Below, in pieces: positions 17,615 to 28,371 of a stretch of 64,000 nt of DNA (its first letter is position 1; the number at the start of each line of letters is the position of its first letter). Source of the stretch: Actibacterium ureilyticum (lineage in GTDB: Bacteria > Pseudomonadota > Alphaproteobacteria > Rhodobacterales > Rhodobacteraceae). The translations under genes were made by a program, and so were the position numbers. A model generated the notes under the pieces. That model did not search any database. It was not told the DNA's origin and saw only the letters and a program-made list of their open reading frames with translations. The stretch is taken from NCBI RefSeq assembly GCF_002285435.1, contig NZ_NSBT01000037.1, forward strand, positions 372,001-436,000. Reading direction: 5' to 3'.

Positions 17615-18871
17615 ATGCCGATGGAAAAAGTCGAATTCGACGGGCATGCCGGCGACCTTTTGTCCGCGCGGCTGGACATGCCGTCCGGCCCGCATCTGGG
17701 CACGGCGCTGTTCGCGCATTGCTTCACCTGCGGCAAGGATATCCATGCCGCGCGGCGCATCGCGCAGCGGCTGGCGTCGATGGGCATCGCGGTGCTGCGG
17801 TTCGATTTCACCGGGCTGGGCCATTCGGCGGGCGAGTTCGGGAACACCACCTTTTCCACCAATGTGGACGATCTGCTGGCGGCGGCGGAATACCTGCGGC
17901 GCCGCGACATGGCGCCGGGGCTGCTGATCGGCCATTCGCTGGGCGGGGCGGCGGTGCTGAAGGCCGCGCCGCAGATCCCGTCGGCCCGCGCGGTGGTCAC
18001 GCTGAACGCGCCATTCGATCCCGGCCATGTCACCCATAACTTCGCCGAGGCCCTGCCCGAGATCCGCGAGAAAGGCGCCGCCGACGTGGATCTGGGCGGG
18101 CGCCCGGTCCGGATCGGCGCGGCGTTCCTGGACGATATCTCGGCCGAGAATCTGGCCCCCGCCATCGCCCATCTGAAACCCGCGCTGCTGGTCATGCACG
18201 CGCCGCGCGACACGGTTGTGGGGATCGAAAACGCGACCCAGATCTTCGTCGCCGCCAGGCACCCCAAAAGCTTCGTCACGCTGGACAGCGCCGATCACCT
18301 GATTTCCGACCCGGCGGATGCGGAATACACCGCCGAGGTGATCGTGGCCTGGGCGCGGCGCTATCTGAAACTGACCCCGCCCGCGCCGCCCCCCGGCGCG
18401 CCCGAAGGCATCCTGCGCGTGTCCGAGGCCGACCCCGACGGGTTCCTGCAGGACATCCAGAACGGCCCGCATCACCACGTCCTAGCGGACGAGCCGCTGG
18501 CCTATGGCGGGACGAACCGGGGCCTGTCGCCCTATGGGTTCGTGGCCGCGGGGCTGGGGGCCTGCACGTCGATGACGATCCGCATGTATGCCCGGCGCAA
18601 GGGCTGGCCGCTGGCCCATGTCAGCGTCGATGTCAGCCACAACAAGGTCCACGCCCAGGATGCCGATGCCGGGGCCGCGCAGACGCGGATCGACCTGTTT
18701 CGGCGGGTCATCCACCTGAAGGGGGATCTGGACGCCGAGCAGCGCCAGCGCCTGCTGGAGATCGCCGATAAATGCCCCGTGCACCGCACGCTGGAGATGA
18801 GTTCGCAGGTCGAGACCGTGCTGGCCGATCAGGACCCCGCCGATGCGGTGGCCGTCACGACGGACGACTGA
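17615..18871 (+). CDS. Bifunctional alpha/beta hydrolase and OsmC-like protein
   Basis: Two domains: an alpha/beta hydrolase (about residues 1-255) with the nucleophile elbow GHSLGG, and an OsmC-like peroxiredoxin domain (about 280-418) with the paired cysteines in GLGACTSMTIRM and DKCPVHRTLE. OsmC proteins reduce organic hydroperoxides through these cysteines. The fused hydrolase may release acyl peroxides from lipids or process their esters, which is inference. The start at 17615 gives MPMEKVEFDG with AAGGG upstream; an ATG two codons later is possible. The family is well known as a natural fusion in proteobacteria. It converges on the VPLPA-CTERM gene 15 bp downstream. Confidence 0.92.
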   Translation: MPMEKVEFDGHAGDLLSARLDMPSGPHLGTALFAHCFTCGKDIHAARRIAQRLASMGIAVLRFDFTGLGHSAGEFGNTTFSTNVDDLLAAAEYLRRRDMAPGLLIGHSLGGAAVLKAAPQIPSARAVVTLNAPFDPGHVTHNFAEALPEIREKGAADVDLGGRPVRIGAAFLDDISAENLAPAIAHLKPALLVMHAPRDTVVGIENATQIFVAARHPKSFVTLDSADHLISDPADAEYTAEVIVAWARRYLKLTPPAPPPGAPEGILRVSEADPDGFLQDIQNGPHHHVLADEPLAYGGTNRGLSPYGFVAAGLGACTSMTIRMYARRKGWPLAHVSVDVSHNKVHAQDADAGAAQTRIDLFRRVIHLKGDLDAEQRQRLLEIADKCPVHRTLEMSSQVETVLADQDPADAVAVTTDD

Positions 18872-18886
18872 CCGGGGACAAACCGC

Positions 18887-19426
18887 TCAGGCCCGTTTGC
18901 GCCGCACGAAAGCCAGGCCCGCCAATGCGCCGCACAGCAACGCGCCGCCCGCGGGAAGGGGTACCGGGGACAGCTCCACGCCGCGAAACACGCCAAGGTC
19001 ATAGGATGAGATATTGGCGCCGCTGATGTTCAACGCCTGATCCACCGCCGTGATCCGCAGGAACACCGACGCCTGCCCTGCTGCCACGGCGGCGCCACCG
19101 GCGACGGGTGCGGAGAACGCGTCGACATCCGAAAACCGCCCCGTGAAGGTCAGGTTGAACAGATCGCTGCCGCCGCGAATGGTGCCCCCGGCAACCGACA
19201 GGCTGTTGCCCTGATCAAGCAGCGTTCCGCCCGGATCCGATCCCAGACCGCAAAGCGCCGGATCGGTGCAGGACATGCCGTATCTGTTGATGGTGAACGC
19301 GCCCAGGGCGCTGGTATCGACCTCGAAATCGACCGACTCGCCGATGGCAAGCGTTGCGGCCTGTGCGGACAGACCGCCGAAGATCATTCCGGCGGCGAGC
19401 GCCAATGCAGCGAAACCCTTGCGCAT
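18887..19426 (-). CDS. Secreted VPLPA-CTERM sorting domain protein
   Basis: A 179-residue secreted protein: a signal peptide at residues 1-23 (ending SAQA), a beta-rich, glycine/alanine-rich body with a cysteine pair (CTDPALC), and a C-terminal sorting signal SPVPLPAGGALLCGALAGLAFVRRKRA-like, consisting of VPLPA, a hydrophobic helix and a basic tail. This is the VPLPA-CTERM type recognised by an exosortase in Rhodobacterales, which links such proteins to surface or extracellular polysaccharide export. The start at 19426 is supported by AAGGAAC upstream. The exosortase is not in this window. Confidence 0.88.
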   Translation of the reverse strand: MRKGFAALALAAGMIFGGLSAQAATLAIGESVDFEVDTSALGAFTINRYGMSCTDPALCGLGSDPGGTLLDQGNSLSVAGGTIRGGSDLFNLTFTGRFSDVDAFSAPVAGGAAVAAGQASVFLRITAVDQALNISGANISSYDLGVFRGVELSPVPLPAGGALLCGALAGLAFVRRKRA

Positions 19427-19487
19427 CTCTGTTCCTTTACAACATGTGACCGGCCCCCTAAGGCGCCGGAAAACTGGCAAAACCGGG

Positions 19488-21161
19488 CTAGGTCGACAGA
19501 CGGCTGATCACGGTGATGACCTCGGGCTTGCGGCCGATTTCCTCCAGCGCGGTCTGGCGGGCGATGCGGCGCAACCCTTGTTCCAGCGCATCGTCATCGG
19601 CCAGCGTCTTGTCATCGGCGCGAGCCAGGAACTGGCCCAGATCGGCCTCGATCACATCGGCCAGCGCGGCCTTGGAACTGCCGGTTTCCGGCAGGCCCGA
19701 AAGCTCGACCCACGGCTCGCCCAGTGGCTCGTCTTCCTCGTCGATGATGGCGGTGATCACGATCAGCCCGTTCAGCGCCATGCGGATGCGGTCGCGCACC
19801 ACCCCGTCCAGCGCGCCGATCTGCACCGACCCATCCAGATAGGTGCGCCCGGTCTCGATATATTCGGCCACGCGCGGGCGGTCGCCGGTCACGTCGACCA
19901 TGGTGCCGTTGGGCGCGATGAGCGAGGGCGTGCCGGCCTCCTCGGCCAGGGCGGCATGGGCGCGCAGGTGGCGGTGTTCGCCATGCATCGGGATGATCAT
20001 CTGTGGCTTGATCAGGCGGTGTACCTCGAGCAGATCGGGCCGGTTGGCATGGCCCGACACGTGGTACAGGTCCGCGCCGTCATCGACCACGTTCACGCCC
20101 TTTTCGGACAGCGCGTTCACGATCCGCAGTACGCCGCGTTCATTGCCCGGGATGGTTTTCGAGGAAAAGAGGAACATGTCCCCCTCTTTCAGCTCCAGCC
20201 CCATGTATTTGCCGCGCGCCAACTGCGCGCTGGCGGCGCGGCGTTCGCCCTGGCTGCCAGTGACGATCAGCATCAGGTTTTCGCGCGGGATGGCGCCCGC
20301 ATCCTCGGGCGGGATCACGGTGGGGAAATCGGTCAGCACGCCGCTTTCGACGCCCGCCTCGATCATCCGGCGCATGGCACGGCCCATCAGGACGATGGAG
20401 CGCCCGGCGGCCTGTCCAGCCTCGGCCAGGGTTTTCAGCCGCGCGATGTTGGACGCGAATGTGGTGGCCACGACCATCGCCGGGGCGCTTTTGACAAGCT
20501 GCTGGATCGCGGGGCCAACGCTGGCCTCGGACCGGCCGGGCTGGGGCGAGAACACATTGGTGGAATCGCAGGTCAGCAGCTTGACGCCGGGTGCGGCGAT
20601 CTCGGCCCACAGGTCGGGGTCGAACGGCTCGCCCACCACGGGCGTGCGGTCCAGCTTGAAATCGCCCGAATGCACGATCCGGCCCGCGGGCGTGTCGATC
20701 ACCAGGCCAGAGCTCTCGGGCACCGAATGCGACACCGGCAGGAAGGATACCGAAAACGGACCCGCCTGCACCTTTTGCGGATAGCGGTCGACGATCTGCA
20801 CCTGTGCGGGGTCCAGACCGCGCTCTTCCATCTTGCGGGCGGCGTGGTTGCCGGTGAAGGCGCGGGTATAGACCGGCGCCTTGAGCCGGGGCCAGCCGAG
20901 CGACAGCGCGCCGATGTGATCCTCGTGCGCGTGGGTGATGAAAATCGCCTCGAGCCGGTCGGCGCGTTCGGCCAGCCATGCGATATCGGCATAGATCAGA
21001 TCGACCCCCGGCGTGCCATCCATATCGGGAAAGGTCACGCCCAGATCGACCAGGATCAGCCGCTCGTCCCCCTCGGGGCCATAGCCATAGACATAGGCGT
21101 TCATGCCAATTTCGCCCGCCCCGCCCAAAGGCAGGTAAATCAGCCGGTTCTTGCTGCTCAT
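19488..21161 (-). CDS. rnj: Ribonuclease J
   Basis: Metallo-beta-lactamase-fold ribonuclease with 5'-3' exonuclease and endonuclease activity in mRNA turnover and rRNA maturation. At 557 residues the length is typical. The metal-binding motif THAHEDHIG spans residues 76-84, and later blocks include HSGDFKLDRTPV and the beta-CASP part with TGSQGERRAA and VSGHANRPDL, plus IPMHGEHRHLRAHAALA. It is the last gene of the nuoN-birA-coaX-rnj run; its ATG overlaps the coaX stop by 4 bp. Confidence 0.96.
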   Translation of the reverse strand: MSSKNRLIYLPLGGAGEIGMNAYVYGYGPEGDERLILVDLGVTFPDMDGTPGVDLIYADIAWLAERADRLEAIFITHAHEDHIGALSLGWPRLKAPVYTRAFTGNHAARKMEERGLDPAQVQIVDRYPQKVQAGPFSVSFLPVSHSVPESSGLVIDTPAGRIVHSGDFKLDRTPVVGEPFDPDLWAEIAAPGVKLLTCDSTNVFSPQPGRSEASVGPAIQQLVKSAPAMVVATTFASNIARLKTLAEAGQAAGRSIVLMGRAMRRMIEAGVESGVLTDFPTVIPPEDAGAIPRENLMLIVTGSQGERRAASAQLARGKYMGLELKEGDMFLFSSKTIPGNERGVLRIVNALSEKGVNVVDDGADLYHVSGHANRPDLLEVHRLIKPQMIIPMHGEHRHLRAHAALAEEAGTPSLIAPNGTMVDVTGDRPRVAEYIETGRTYLDGSVQIGALDGVVRDRIRMALNGLIVITAIIDEEDEPLGEPWVELSGLPETGSSKAALADVIEADLGQFLARADDKTLADDDALEQGLRRIARQTALEEIGRKPEVITVISRLST

Positions 21162-21937
21162 ATCGCGCCGTTTTCCTTGTTATAGGCATGGATCACGGTC
21201 AGGCCATGCATGGTCAGGTCATCTTCGATCGTGTCGAACAACACATCGCCCGTCGCGAAGAGCGGCGCAAGGCCGCCGGTGCCGATCACCTTCATCGGCG
21301 CGTCATATTCGGCACGAATCCGGTCGGTGATGCCCTGGATCAGCCCGACATAGCCCCAGAAGACGCCGGATTGAATGCAATTGACGGTGTTGGTGCCGAT
21401 CACCTGATCGGGTTTCGTCACATCGACATGCGGCAGCGCCGCCGCGCCCTGGTGCAGCGCCTCGAGGCTGAGGTTCACGCCCGGCGCGATCACCCCGCCG
21501 ACATAGGCACCATCGGCGGCCACCACGTCGAAATTCGTGGCCGTGCCGAAATCGACCACGACCACATCGCCGCCATGCCGGTCAAAGGCGCCCGCCGCAT
21601 TGGCCAGCCGGTCCGGCCCCACGCCGGTGCCCGGGTCCACGCGCGGCGGCACCGGCAACAGGCAATCGGGCCGCCCCACCACAAGCGGGCGGCAATCGAA
21701 GAACCGGTCGGTGAAGACGCGTAGGTTGAACACCACGCGCGGCACGGTGGATGAGATGATGACCTCGGTGATGTCGGCCTCGATCCCGTAATGCTTCACC
21801 AGCGTCGAATACCAGGTGAAATAGGCATCCGCCGTGCGCGCATGGTGGGTCGATGTGCGCAGCGTGCACAGAAAGCGCGTGCCGTCCCAGATCGAGAAGA
21901 CCGTATTGGTGTTGCCGCAGTCGATACACAGAAGCAT
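21158..21937 (-). CDS. coaX: Type III pantothenate kinase
   Basis: First step of coenzyme A synthesis: pantothenate to 4'-phosphopantothenate. It is a 259-residue ASKHA-fold enzyme, with the phosphate-binding DCGNTNTVFSIWDG at the N-terminus, PDRLANAAGAFDR, the catalytic-site VVDFGTATNFDVV and GGVIAPGVNLS. There is no P-loop, consistent with type III rather than CoaA. It is translationally coupled to rnj downstream (4-bp overlap) and lies 11 bp after birA. Confidence 0.96.
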   Translation of the reverse strand: MLLCIDCGNTNTVFSIWDGTRFLCTLRTSTHHARTADAYFTWYSTLVKHYGIEADITEVIISSTVPRVVFNLRVFTDRFFDCRPLVVGRPDCLLPVPPRVDPGTGVGPDRLANAAGAFDRHGGDVVVVDFGTATNFDVVAADGAYVGGVIAPGVNLSLEALHQGAAALPHVDVTKPDQVIGTNTVNCIQSGVFWGYVGLIQGITDRIRAEYDAPMKVIGTGGLAPLFATGDVLFDTIEDDLTMHGLTVIHAYNKENGAI

Positions 21938-21948
21938 GGGCCGCTCCG

Positions 21949-22704
21949 TCAGAAGAACACATCGGCCGCGGCGATCCGGCGCGGCCCCTTGGGGGTTGAT
22001 AGGACGAGCTGGCCGGTGGCGTCCACCGTTTCGAAGGTGCCCGTGGTCTCGTCCGTGCCGGTGCGGGCGGTGATGACCTCGCCCAGGCGGGCGGCGCGGG
22101 CCAGCCAGGCCTCGCGGATCGGGGCGAAACCGAAGGTGGTCAATTGCCGCTCGTATGCGGCAAAGGCGGGTGCCAGCAGGGCGATGAATTCGCCCGGGGT
22201 CACGCTGGCGCCGGTTTCATCCATCAGGCTGACCGGGGTCAGCGCATGAGGTTCGACCTGATCGGGGCGCGGCGCGTGCATCAGGTTGACGCCGATCCCG
22301 ATCGCCAGGTGATCGGGTACGCCCCCTGCCCCCACGGATTCCAGCAAGATGCCCGCGACCTTGCCGCCGTTCAGCAGCACGTCATTGGGCCATTTCAGGG
22401 CAAAGGCCTCGGGCCGTCCGCTGGCCGCGACGAAGGCGTCATACAGCGCCAGCGACGCGACAAAGGACCGAAGCGCTACCTGATCGGCCCCGGCCTGGGG
22501 CCGCATCACCAGCGTGGCGTTGAAATTGCCCGCGGGCGTTGCCCAGGGCCGCCCGCGCCGTCCGCGCGCGGCGGTCTGGGCGTCGGCCACGATCCAGGTG
22601 GGCCCGGCCAGCGTGGGCGCGCGGCGCGCGGCCTCGGAACTGGTGCTGTCGACCGTTTCCAGATGGATCAGGTCATAGCCCGTGGGCCAGGGTTCAGTTG
22701 ACAA
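21949..22704 (-). CDS. birA: Biotin--[acetyl-CoA-carboxylase] ligase
   Basis: Attaches biotin to the AccB subunit through biotinyl-AMP. The 251-residue protein has the ligase core only: [10 protein letters not shown], the biotinyl-AMP loop [29 protein letters not shown] and a C-terminal SH3-like region. It lacks the N-terminal helix-turn-helix of the bifunctional E. coli repressor, so it is a monofunctional ligase, as is usual in alphaproteobacteria. Its start overlaps the end of nuoN by 11 bp, coupling it to the complex I operon. Confidence 0.95.
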   Translation of the reverse strand: MSTEPWPTGYDLIHLETVDSTSSEAARRAPTLAGPTWIVADAQTAARGRRGRPWATPAGNFNATLVMRPQAGADQVALRSFVASLALYDAFVAASGRPEAFALKWPNDVLLNGGKVAGILLESVGAGGVPDHLAIGIGVNLMHAPRPDQVEPHALTPVSLMDETGASVTPGEFIALLAPAFAAYERQLTTFGFAPIREAWLARAARLGEVITARTGTDETTGTFETVDATGQLVLSTPKGPRRIAAADVFF

Positions 22705-24139
22705 GGGTATCGGCCGCTGCCGCCGCCAGGCCTTCGACGCCGAACAGGTTCACCACACCGGCGACCATGACAAAGGCCGACAGCATCAGAAAGCCCCACA
22801 GGACCACATTGCTGCTGCGGTCCAGCGTGGCATCGGTTTCCTCGCCGAAATACATGAAGAAGACGACGCGCAGGTAATAGAACGCGCCGATCACCGACGC
22901 GACCACACCCGCAACCGCCAGCCAGGACATGCCCGCATCCACAGCGGCCTTCAGCACATAGAACTTGCCGAAGAAGCCCACCAGCGGCGGCACGCCCGCC
23001 AGGCTGAACAGCAGCACCAGCATCGCCAGCGCCTTGAGCGGTTCGGATTTCGAATACATGTTCAGCGCGTCGATATCGGTCACGGGGCGACCGTCACGCT
23101 CCATGCTCAGGATGAAGGCGAAGACGCCGATATTCATCGCCACATAGATGGTCATGTATATCAGCATCGCCTGCACGCCGCCGGCGGTGCCCGCCGCCAG
23201 CCCCATCAGGGCAAAGCCCATATGCGCGATCGACGAATAGGCCATCAGGCGTTTGATATTGCGCTGGCCGATCGCGGCGACCGAGCCCAGGAACATCGAC
23301 AGCACCGACAGAAGCGCGATCACCTGCCCCCAATCGGCGGTGGCGGCGCCAAAGGCGTCATGCACCAGCCGGGCGAACAGACCCATCGCGGCCATTTTCG
23401 GCGCGGTGGCGAAGAACGCGGTGACGGGCGTGGGCGAGCCTTCATAGACATCGGGCGTCCACATGTGGAACGGCACGGCTGAGACCTTGAACGCCAGCCC
23501 GGTGATCATGAAGACCAGACCGAACAGCAGCCCGATGGACAGGCCATGTTCGCCGGTCGCCGCCTCGATAATGCCGGAAAACAGCGTTGTGCCCGCATAG
23601 CCATAGGTCAGCGAAGCGCCATAGAGCAGCAGGCCCGAGGACAGCGCGCCCAGCACGAAGTATTTCAGGCCGGCCTCGGTCGATTTGGCGCTGTCGCGGC
23701 GCAGGCTGGCCACGACGTAAAGCGCCAGCGATTGCAGTTCCAGCCCCATGTAAAGCGCCATCAGGTCGCCCGCGCTGACCATCATCATCATGCCCACGGC
23801 GGCCAGCGTCACCAGGATCGGGTATTCGAACCGCAGCAGATCGCGCTTGGCCATGAACTCCTGCCCCATGACCAGCACGGCGGCGGCCGACAGCAGGATC
23901 ACCACCTTGGCAAACCGCGCGAAGGCGTCTTCGACAAACGCCCCGCCAAAGGCGGTTTGCGTGCCATTGCCGGACGTTCCGACCCACAGGCCCACGATCA
24001 CGAAGACCGCCGCGGTCACCCAGACCAGCAGCCCGGCGGTCTTGTCCTTGCCGGTATAGACCGCCGCGATCAGCGCGATCATCGCATAGACCGCCAGGAC
24101 GATCTCGGGCAGGACGGTGGAGATATCGGCAGAGATCAT
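22694..24139 (-). CDS. nuoN: NADH-quinone oxidoreductase subunit N
   Basis: One of three antiporter-like proton-pumping subunits of complex I in the inner membrane. It is 481 residues, hydrophobic throughout, with the family segments [35 protein letters not shown] and [14 protein letters not shown], and lysines and glutamates of the proton path ([17 protein letters not shown]). The start at 24139 follows GGGGA; the frame extends 34 codons upstream into nuoM, which I discount. Last nuo gene, 10 bp after nuoM and overlapping birA. Confidence 0.97.
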   Translation of the reverse strand: MISADISTVLPEIVLAVYAMIALIAAVYTGKDKTAGLLVWVTAAVFVIVGLWVGTSGNGTQTAFGGAFVEDAFARFAKVVILLSAAAVLVMGQEFMAKRDLLRFEYPILVTLAAVGMMMMVSAGDLMALYMGLELQSLALYVVASLRRDSAKSTEAGLKYFVLGALSSGLLLYGASLTYGYAGTTLFSGIIEAATGEHGLSIGLLFGLVFMITGLAFKVSAVPFHMWTPDVYEGSPTPVTAFFATAPKMAAMGLFARLVHDAFGAATADWGQVIALLSVLSMFLGSVAAIGQRNIKRLMAYSSIAHMGFALMGLAAGTAGGVQAMLIYMTIYVAMNIGVFAFILSMERDGRPVTDIDALNMYSKSEPLKALAMLVLLFSLAGVPPLVGFFGKFYVLKAAVDAGMSWLAVAGVVASVIGAFYYLRVVFFMYFGEETDATLDRSSNVVLWGFLMLSAFVMVAGVVNLFGVEGLAAAAADTLVN

Positions 24140-24149
24140 CGTGGTCCCC

Positions 24150-25691
24150 TTAGTGTTGGGCGATCTGGACGGCCGCACCGCTGTCCAGCAGCGCCGTCTG
24201 ATAGTTGGAAACAAGGGCCTCGACCGATGGGCCGATGACATCGGTCACCAGCGACGGGTAAACGCCCAGAAGCAGGGTCATGACGATCAGCGGCGCAAAG
24301 ATCGCGCGCTCGCGCCCGGTCATGTCGGTGATCGTCTTCAGGCTTTCCTTGATCAGCTGGCCAAAGACCACCCGGCGATACAGCCACAGCGCATAGCCCG
24401 CGCTGAGGATCACACCCGTGGTGGCCACGGCGGCGACCCAGGTATTGACCTGGAAGACACCCATCAGCGTCAGGAATTCACCCACGAACCCGGATGTGCC
24501 CGGCAGGCCCACATTGGCCATGGTGAACAGCATGAAGACCAGCGCATAGGCGGGCATCCGGTTCACAAGCCCGCCATAGGCGTCGATCTCGCGCGTGTGC
24601 ATGCGGTCATAGATGACGCCGACGCACAGGAACAGCGCGCCCGACACGAAGCCGTGGCTGATCATCTGAAAGATCGCGCCATCGATCCCCTGCTGGTTGG
24701 CGGCAAAGATGCCCATGGTCACGTAGCCCATGTGGGCGACCGAGCTATAGGCGATCAGCTTCTTCATATCCTCCTGCGCCAGCGCGACGAGCGAGGTATA
24801 GACGATGGCAATCGCCGACATCCACAGCACCAGCGGCGCCAGCAGGTCGGACGCCACCGGGAACATCGGCAGCGAAAACCGCAGGAAGCCGTAACCGCCC
24901 ATCTTCAGCAGGATCGCGGCCAGCACGACCGAACCGGCGGTCGGCGCCTGAACGTGCGCGTCGGGCAGCCAGGTGTGGACCGGCCACATCGGCATCTTGA
25001 CCGCGAAGCTGGCAAAAAACGCCAGCCACAGCAGCGTCTGCAACCCGCCTGCGATCTGCCAGCCCATCAGGGTGATCGGCCCGGTCGAAAACTCATGCGT
25101 CAGCAGAACGGCGATATCGGTGGTGCCCGCATCGCGATACATCGCGATCATCGCCACCAGCATCAGCACCGAGCCCAGGAAGGTGTACAGGAAGAACTTG
25201 AACGCGGCATAGATCCGGTTCTGCCCGCCCCAGATGCCGATGATCAGGAACATCGGGATCAGGCCCGCTTCGAAGAACAGATAGAACAGCACCAGATCCA
25301 GCGCACAGAAGACGCCCAGCATCAGGGTTTCCAGCACCAGGAACGCGATCATGTATTCCTTGACCCGGTGTTCCACATGCCAGCAGGACGCGATGGTAAT
25401 GGGCATCAGGAAGGTCGTGAGCATCACGAACAGGATCGAGATCCCGTCGACACCCATCTTGTATTTCATCCCCATCAGCCAGTCGCGTTCCTCGACGAAC
25501 TGGAAGCCGGTATCGGCGGGGTCGAACTGTGCCAGCAGCAGCAGCGACACCAGGAAGGTGACCGTCGTGCTGATCAGCGCCACCCATTTCGCATTGCGCT
25601 GCGCCGCCGCGTCTTCGCCCCGCAGGAAGAAGGCCAGCACCAGCGCCGCGATCAGCGGAATGAAGGTGATGAGGGACAGGAGGTTCTCCAT
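24150..25691 (-). CDS. nuoM: NADH-quinone oxidoreductase subunit M
   Basis: Proton-pumping antiporter-like subunit of the complex I membrane arm, 513 residues with about 14 hydrophobic helices. It shows the family's [21 protein letters not shown], containing the conserved Glu, and [26 protein letters not shown]-type segment (key lysine and histidine positions present), and [13 protein letters not shown]. It lies between nuoL (1-bp gap) and nuoN. Confidence 0.97.
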   Translation of the reverse strand: MENLLSLITFIPLIAALVLAFFLRGEDAAAQRNAKWVALISTTVTFLVSLLLLAQFDPADTGFQFVEERDWLMGMKYKMGVDGISILFVMLTTFLMPITIASCWHVEHRVKEYMIAFLVLETLMLGVFCALDLVLFYLFFEAGLIPMFLIIGIWGGQNRIYAAFKFFLYTFLGSVLMLVAMIAMYRDAGTTDIAVLLTHEFSTGPITLMGWQIAGGLQTLLWLAFFASFAVKMPMWPVHTWLPDAHVQAPTAGSVVLAAILLKMGGYGFLRFSLPMFPVASDLLAPLVLWMSAIAIVYTSLVALAQEDMKKLIAYSSVAHMGYVTMGIFAANQQGIDGAIFQMISHGFVSGALFLCVGVIYDRMHTREIDAYGGLVNRMPAYALVFMLFTMANVGLPGTSGFVGEFLTLMGVFQVNTWVAAVATTGVILSAGYALWLYRRVVFGQLIKESLKTITDMTGRERAIFAPLIVMTLLLGVYPSLVTDVIGPSVEALVSNYQTALLDSGAAVQIAQH

Positions 25692-25692
25692 G

Positions 25693-27825
25693 TTATTCAG
25701 CTCCTCCGCTGATCGTCATCCAGGTGACCAGAACGGCAATGCCGATCACCATGGCAAAGGCATAGTGGAACAGATAGCCCGACTGGGCGCGCCCCGCGAG
25801 GCGTGTGAAGAACGGGATGATCCCCATGGCGATCCCGTTGATCGAGCCGTCGATGACATTGCCGTCGCCGCGCTTCCACAGGAAGGCGCCCAGGAATTTC
25901 GCGGGCCGCACGAACAGGAACTCGTACGCCTCGTCGAAATACCATTTGTTCAGCAGGAACAGGTACAGCGGGCGCTGGTTCTCGGCCAGCTTCTTGGGCA
26001 GCGCCGGGTTCACGATATAGAACCAATAGGCGAAGACCAGACCGATCACCATGGCGATGAAGGGGCTGACCTTGACCCATTTCGGGGCGTGGTGGGCCTC
26101 GTCCATCACGTGGTTGTCGGGATGCATGAAGATCGCGCCAACCGGGGCCGTGCCGTGTTGCATCTCGGCCTCGGCGCCGTGATCGGCCTCGGCCATCGTC
26201 GCGGCGTGGTCGCCCTCGGCGCCATGGGTGTCGGCGGCGGCCGCTTCGGTGGCATGACCCTCCTCGGCCGCGTGATCGGTGGCCTCGGCGTGATGCGTCG
26301 GAATGCCGAAGAATCTGTTCACCTGGTTATGGTCGCCAAAGAACGAGCCGTACCAGATCATGCCCGAGAACACCGCCCCCAGCGCCAGAACGCCCAGCGG
26401 GATCAGCATGACCTTGGGGCTTTCATGGGCGTGGTCATGGGTGTGCTTGTCGCCCCGCGCCTTGCCATAGAAGGTCAGGAACATCAGCCGCCAGGAATAG
26501 AAGCTGGTGAACAGCGCCGCGATGACCAGCGCCCAGAAGGCGAAGCCGCCCGCGGTCCCGGCATAGGCGCTTTCGATGATCGCATCCTTCGACAGGAAGC
26601 CCGCAAAGCCGATGGTGGTCAGCGGAATGCCGACACCGGTGATTGCCAGCGTGCCGATCATCATCGCCCAGAAGGTATAGGGGATCTTCTTGCGCAGCGC
26701 GCCATAGTTGCGCATGTCCTGCTCGTGATGCATCGCGTGGATGACCGAGCCCGCGCCCAGAAACAGCATCGCCTTGAAGAAGGCGTGGGTGAACAGGTGG
26801 AACATCGCCGCCGAATAGACGCCGACGCCCGCCGCCACGAACATATAGCCCAGCTGCGAACAGGTCGAATAGGCGATGACGCGCTTGATATCGTTCTGCA
26901 CCAGACCCACGGTCGCGGCAAAGAACGCGGTCGCGGCCCCCAGGAAGGTGATAAAGGCCGTCGCCTCGGGCGCGTATTCGTAAAGCGGCGACATGCGGCA
27001 GACCAGGAAGACACCCGCCGTCACCATGGTCGCGGCGTGGATCAGCGCCGATACCGGCGTCGGGCCTTCCATCGCGTCGGGCAGCCAGGTGTGCAGGAAC
27101 AGCTGCGCCGATTTGCCCATCGCACCGACGAACAGCAGGAACCCGAGCAGGTTCGCGGCGTTCCAGTCGGTCCACAGGAACCGCAGCTGCGTTTCCGCCA
27201 GCGCCGGAGCGGCGGCGAACACGTCGTCCATCACCACGCTGTCGGTCAGGTAAAACAGGCCGAAGATGCCCAGGGCAAAGCCGAAATCGCCGACACGGTT
27301 GACGATGAACGCCTTCATCGCGGCGGCATTGGCGCTGGGTTTCTTCCAGTAGAAGCCGATCAGCAGGTACGAGGCGACGCCCACGCCCTCCCATCCGAAG
27401 AACATCTGTACCAGGTTGTCGGAGGTGACCAGCGCCAGCATGGCGAAGGTGAAGAAGGACAGATAAGCGAAGAAGCGCGGCTTGTATATCTCGCCCTCTT
27501 CCCATTGCGGGTCATGGGCCATGTAGCCAAAGGAATACAGGTGCACCAGCGCCGACACGGTGGTCACCACGATCAGCATGATCGCGGTCAGCCGGTCCAG
27601 CCGGATCGCCCAGTCGACCGACAGGCTGCCGGACTGGATGAATTCCAGGATCGGGATGTGCTGCGTCTGGCCGTCAAAGGACAGGAACACGATCCAGGAC
27701 AGGAAACAGGCCAGGAACAACAGACCCGTGGCCACCCATTGGGCCGCGGTCTCGCCGATCAGCTTCCAGCCGAAACCGCACAGGATGGCGCCGATCAGCG
27801 GGGCAAAGAGGATGATGCTGGTCAT
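25693..27825 (-). CDS. nuoL: NADH-quinone oxidoreductase subunit L with a histidine-rich insert
   Basis: Distal proton-pumping subunit of complex I, with the long lateral helix that ties the pump modules together. At 710 residues it is longer than the ~610 of E. coli. The core motifs [39 protein letters not shown] (20 residues) and [10 protein letters not shown] are present. Between about residues 457 and 580 there are a short histidine cluster (HTHDHAH) and a loop with about 12 histidines among Ala/Glu/Asp/Gly, before the final helices. Insert length and His content in this region vary among alphaproteobacteria. It lies 6 bp after nuoK. Confidence 0.97.
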   Translation of the reverse strand: MTSIILFAPLIGAILCGFGWKLIGETAAQWVATGLLFLACFLSWIVFLSFDGQTQHIPILEFIQSGSLSVDWAIRLDRLTAIMLIVVTTVSALVHLYSFGYMAHDPQWEEGEIYKPRFFAYLSFFTFAMLALVTSDNLVQMFFGWEGVGVASYLLIGFYWKKPSANAAAMKAFIVNRVGDFGFALGIFGLFYLTDSVVMDDVFAAAPALAETQLRFLWTDWNAANLLGFLLFVGAMGKSAQLFLHTWLPDAMEGPTPVSALIHAATMVTAGVFLVCRMSPLYEYAPEATAFITFLGAATAFFAATVGLVQNDIKRVIAYSTCSQLGYMFVAAGVGVYSAAMFHLFTHAFFKAMLFLGAGSVIHAMHHEQDMRNYGALRKKIPYTFWAMMIGTLAITGVGIPLTTIGFAGFLSKDAIIESAYAGTAGGFAFWALVIAALFTSFYSWRLMFLTFYGKARGDKHTHDHAHESPKVMLIPLGVLALGAVFSGMIWYGSFFGDHNQVNRFFGIPTHHAEATDHAAEEGHATEAAAADTHGAEGDHAATMAEADHGAEAEMQHGTAPVGAIFMHPDNHVMDEAHHAPKWVKVSPFIAMVIGLVFAYWFYIVNPALPKKLAENQRPLYLFLLNKWYFDEAYEFLFVRPAKFLGAFLWKRGDGNVIDGSINGIAMGIIPFFTRLAGRAQSGYLFHYAFAMVIGIAVLVTWMTISGGAE

Positions 27826-27831
27826 GGAAAC

Positions 27832-28137
27832 TTAGCCCTTCATCACGTTGACGTCTTCCACGGCGATGGTGCCGCGGGTGCGGAAGAAACAGACCAGGAT
27901 CGCCAGGCCGATCGCGGCCTCGGCCGCGGCGACGGTCAGGACGAACATGGTGAACACCTGTCCGACCAGATCGCCCAGAAAGCTGGAGAAGGCCACAAGG
28001 TTGATATTGACCGCCAGCAGCATCAGCTCGATGGACATCAGGATGACGATCACGTTCTTCCGGTTCAGGAAGATGCCGAAGATCCCGATCACGAACAGCG
28101 CCGCCGCCACTGTCAGGTAATGTTCAAGTCCAACCAT
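27832..28137 (-). CDS. nuoK: NADH-quinone oxidoreductase subunit K
   Basis: Small membrane-arm subunit, 101 residues with three hydrophobic helices, carrying the conserved glutamates of the central proton axis ([15 protein letters not shown] and [15 protein letters not shown]). The start at 28137 (MVGLEHYL) follows GGAGGG, and an in-frame start 8 codons earlier is rejected. It precedes nuoL and follows two small accessory genes that separate it from nuoJ. Confidence 0.96.
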   Translation of the reverse strand: MVGLEHYLTVAAALFVIGIFGIFLNRKNVIVILMSIELMLLAVNINLVAFSSFLGDLVGQVFTMFVLTVAAAEAAIGLAILVCFFRTRGTIAVEDVNVMKG

Positions 28138-28173
28138 CTTGTCCCTCCGGCCTTGGTTCAAGCCTGTCTTCGT

Positions 28174-28371
28174 TCATTTCGCCCGCCGCACCCGGGCCAC
28201 CGCCAGGCGGGGCTGTGCCGCAAGCGCCTCGATCCGGCGCCGCAACCCGGCGGGCAGCAGCGGCAGCAACCGCCCCAGCAGCCAGGCGCCGAACACGATC
28301 TTCAGCGCCCAGAACCCGGCATAGGCAGCCACGCCCCAGGGCGAGAGCAGAAAGGCGAGAACCTCGTTCAC
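28174..28371 (-). CDS. Small predicted membrane protein between nuoJ and nuoK
   Basis: A 65-residue protein with one or two hydrophobic segments (about residues 3-40, LSPWGVAAYAGFWALKIVFGAWLL), then a basic, arginine-rich tail (RRRIEALAAQPRLAVARVRR). It starts at GTG overlapping the stop of the preceding small gene by 4 bp (GTGA), so it is translationally coupled. It could be an assembly factor or accessory subunit of complex I by position only. I know no family for it. Confidence 0.55.
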   Translation of the reverse strand: MNEVLAFLLSPWGVAAYAGFWALKIVFGAWLLGRLLPLLPAGLRRRIEALAAQPRLAVARVRRAK

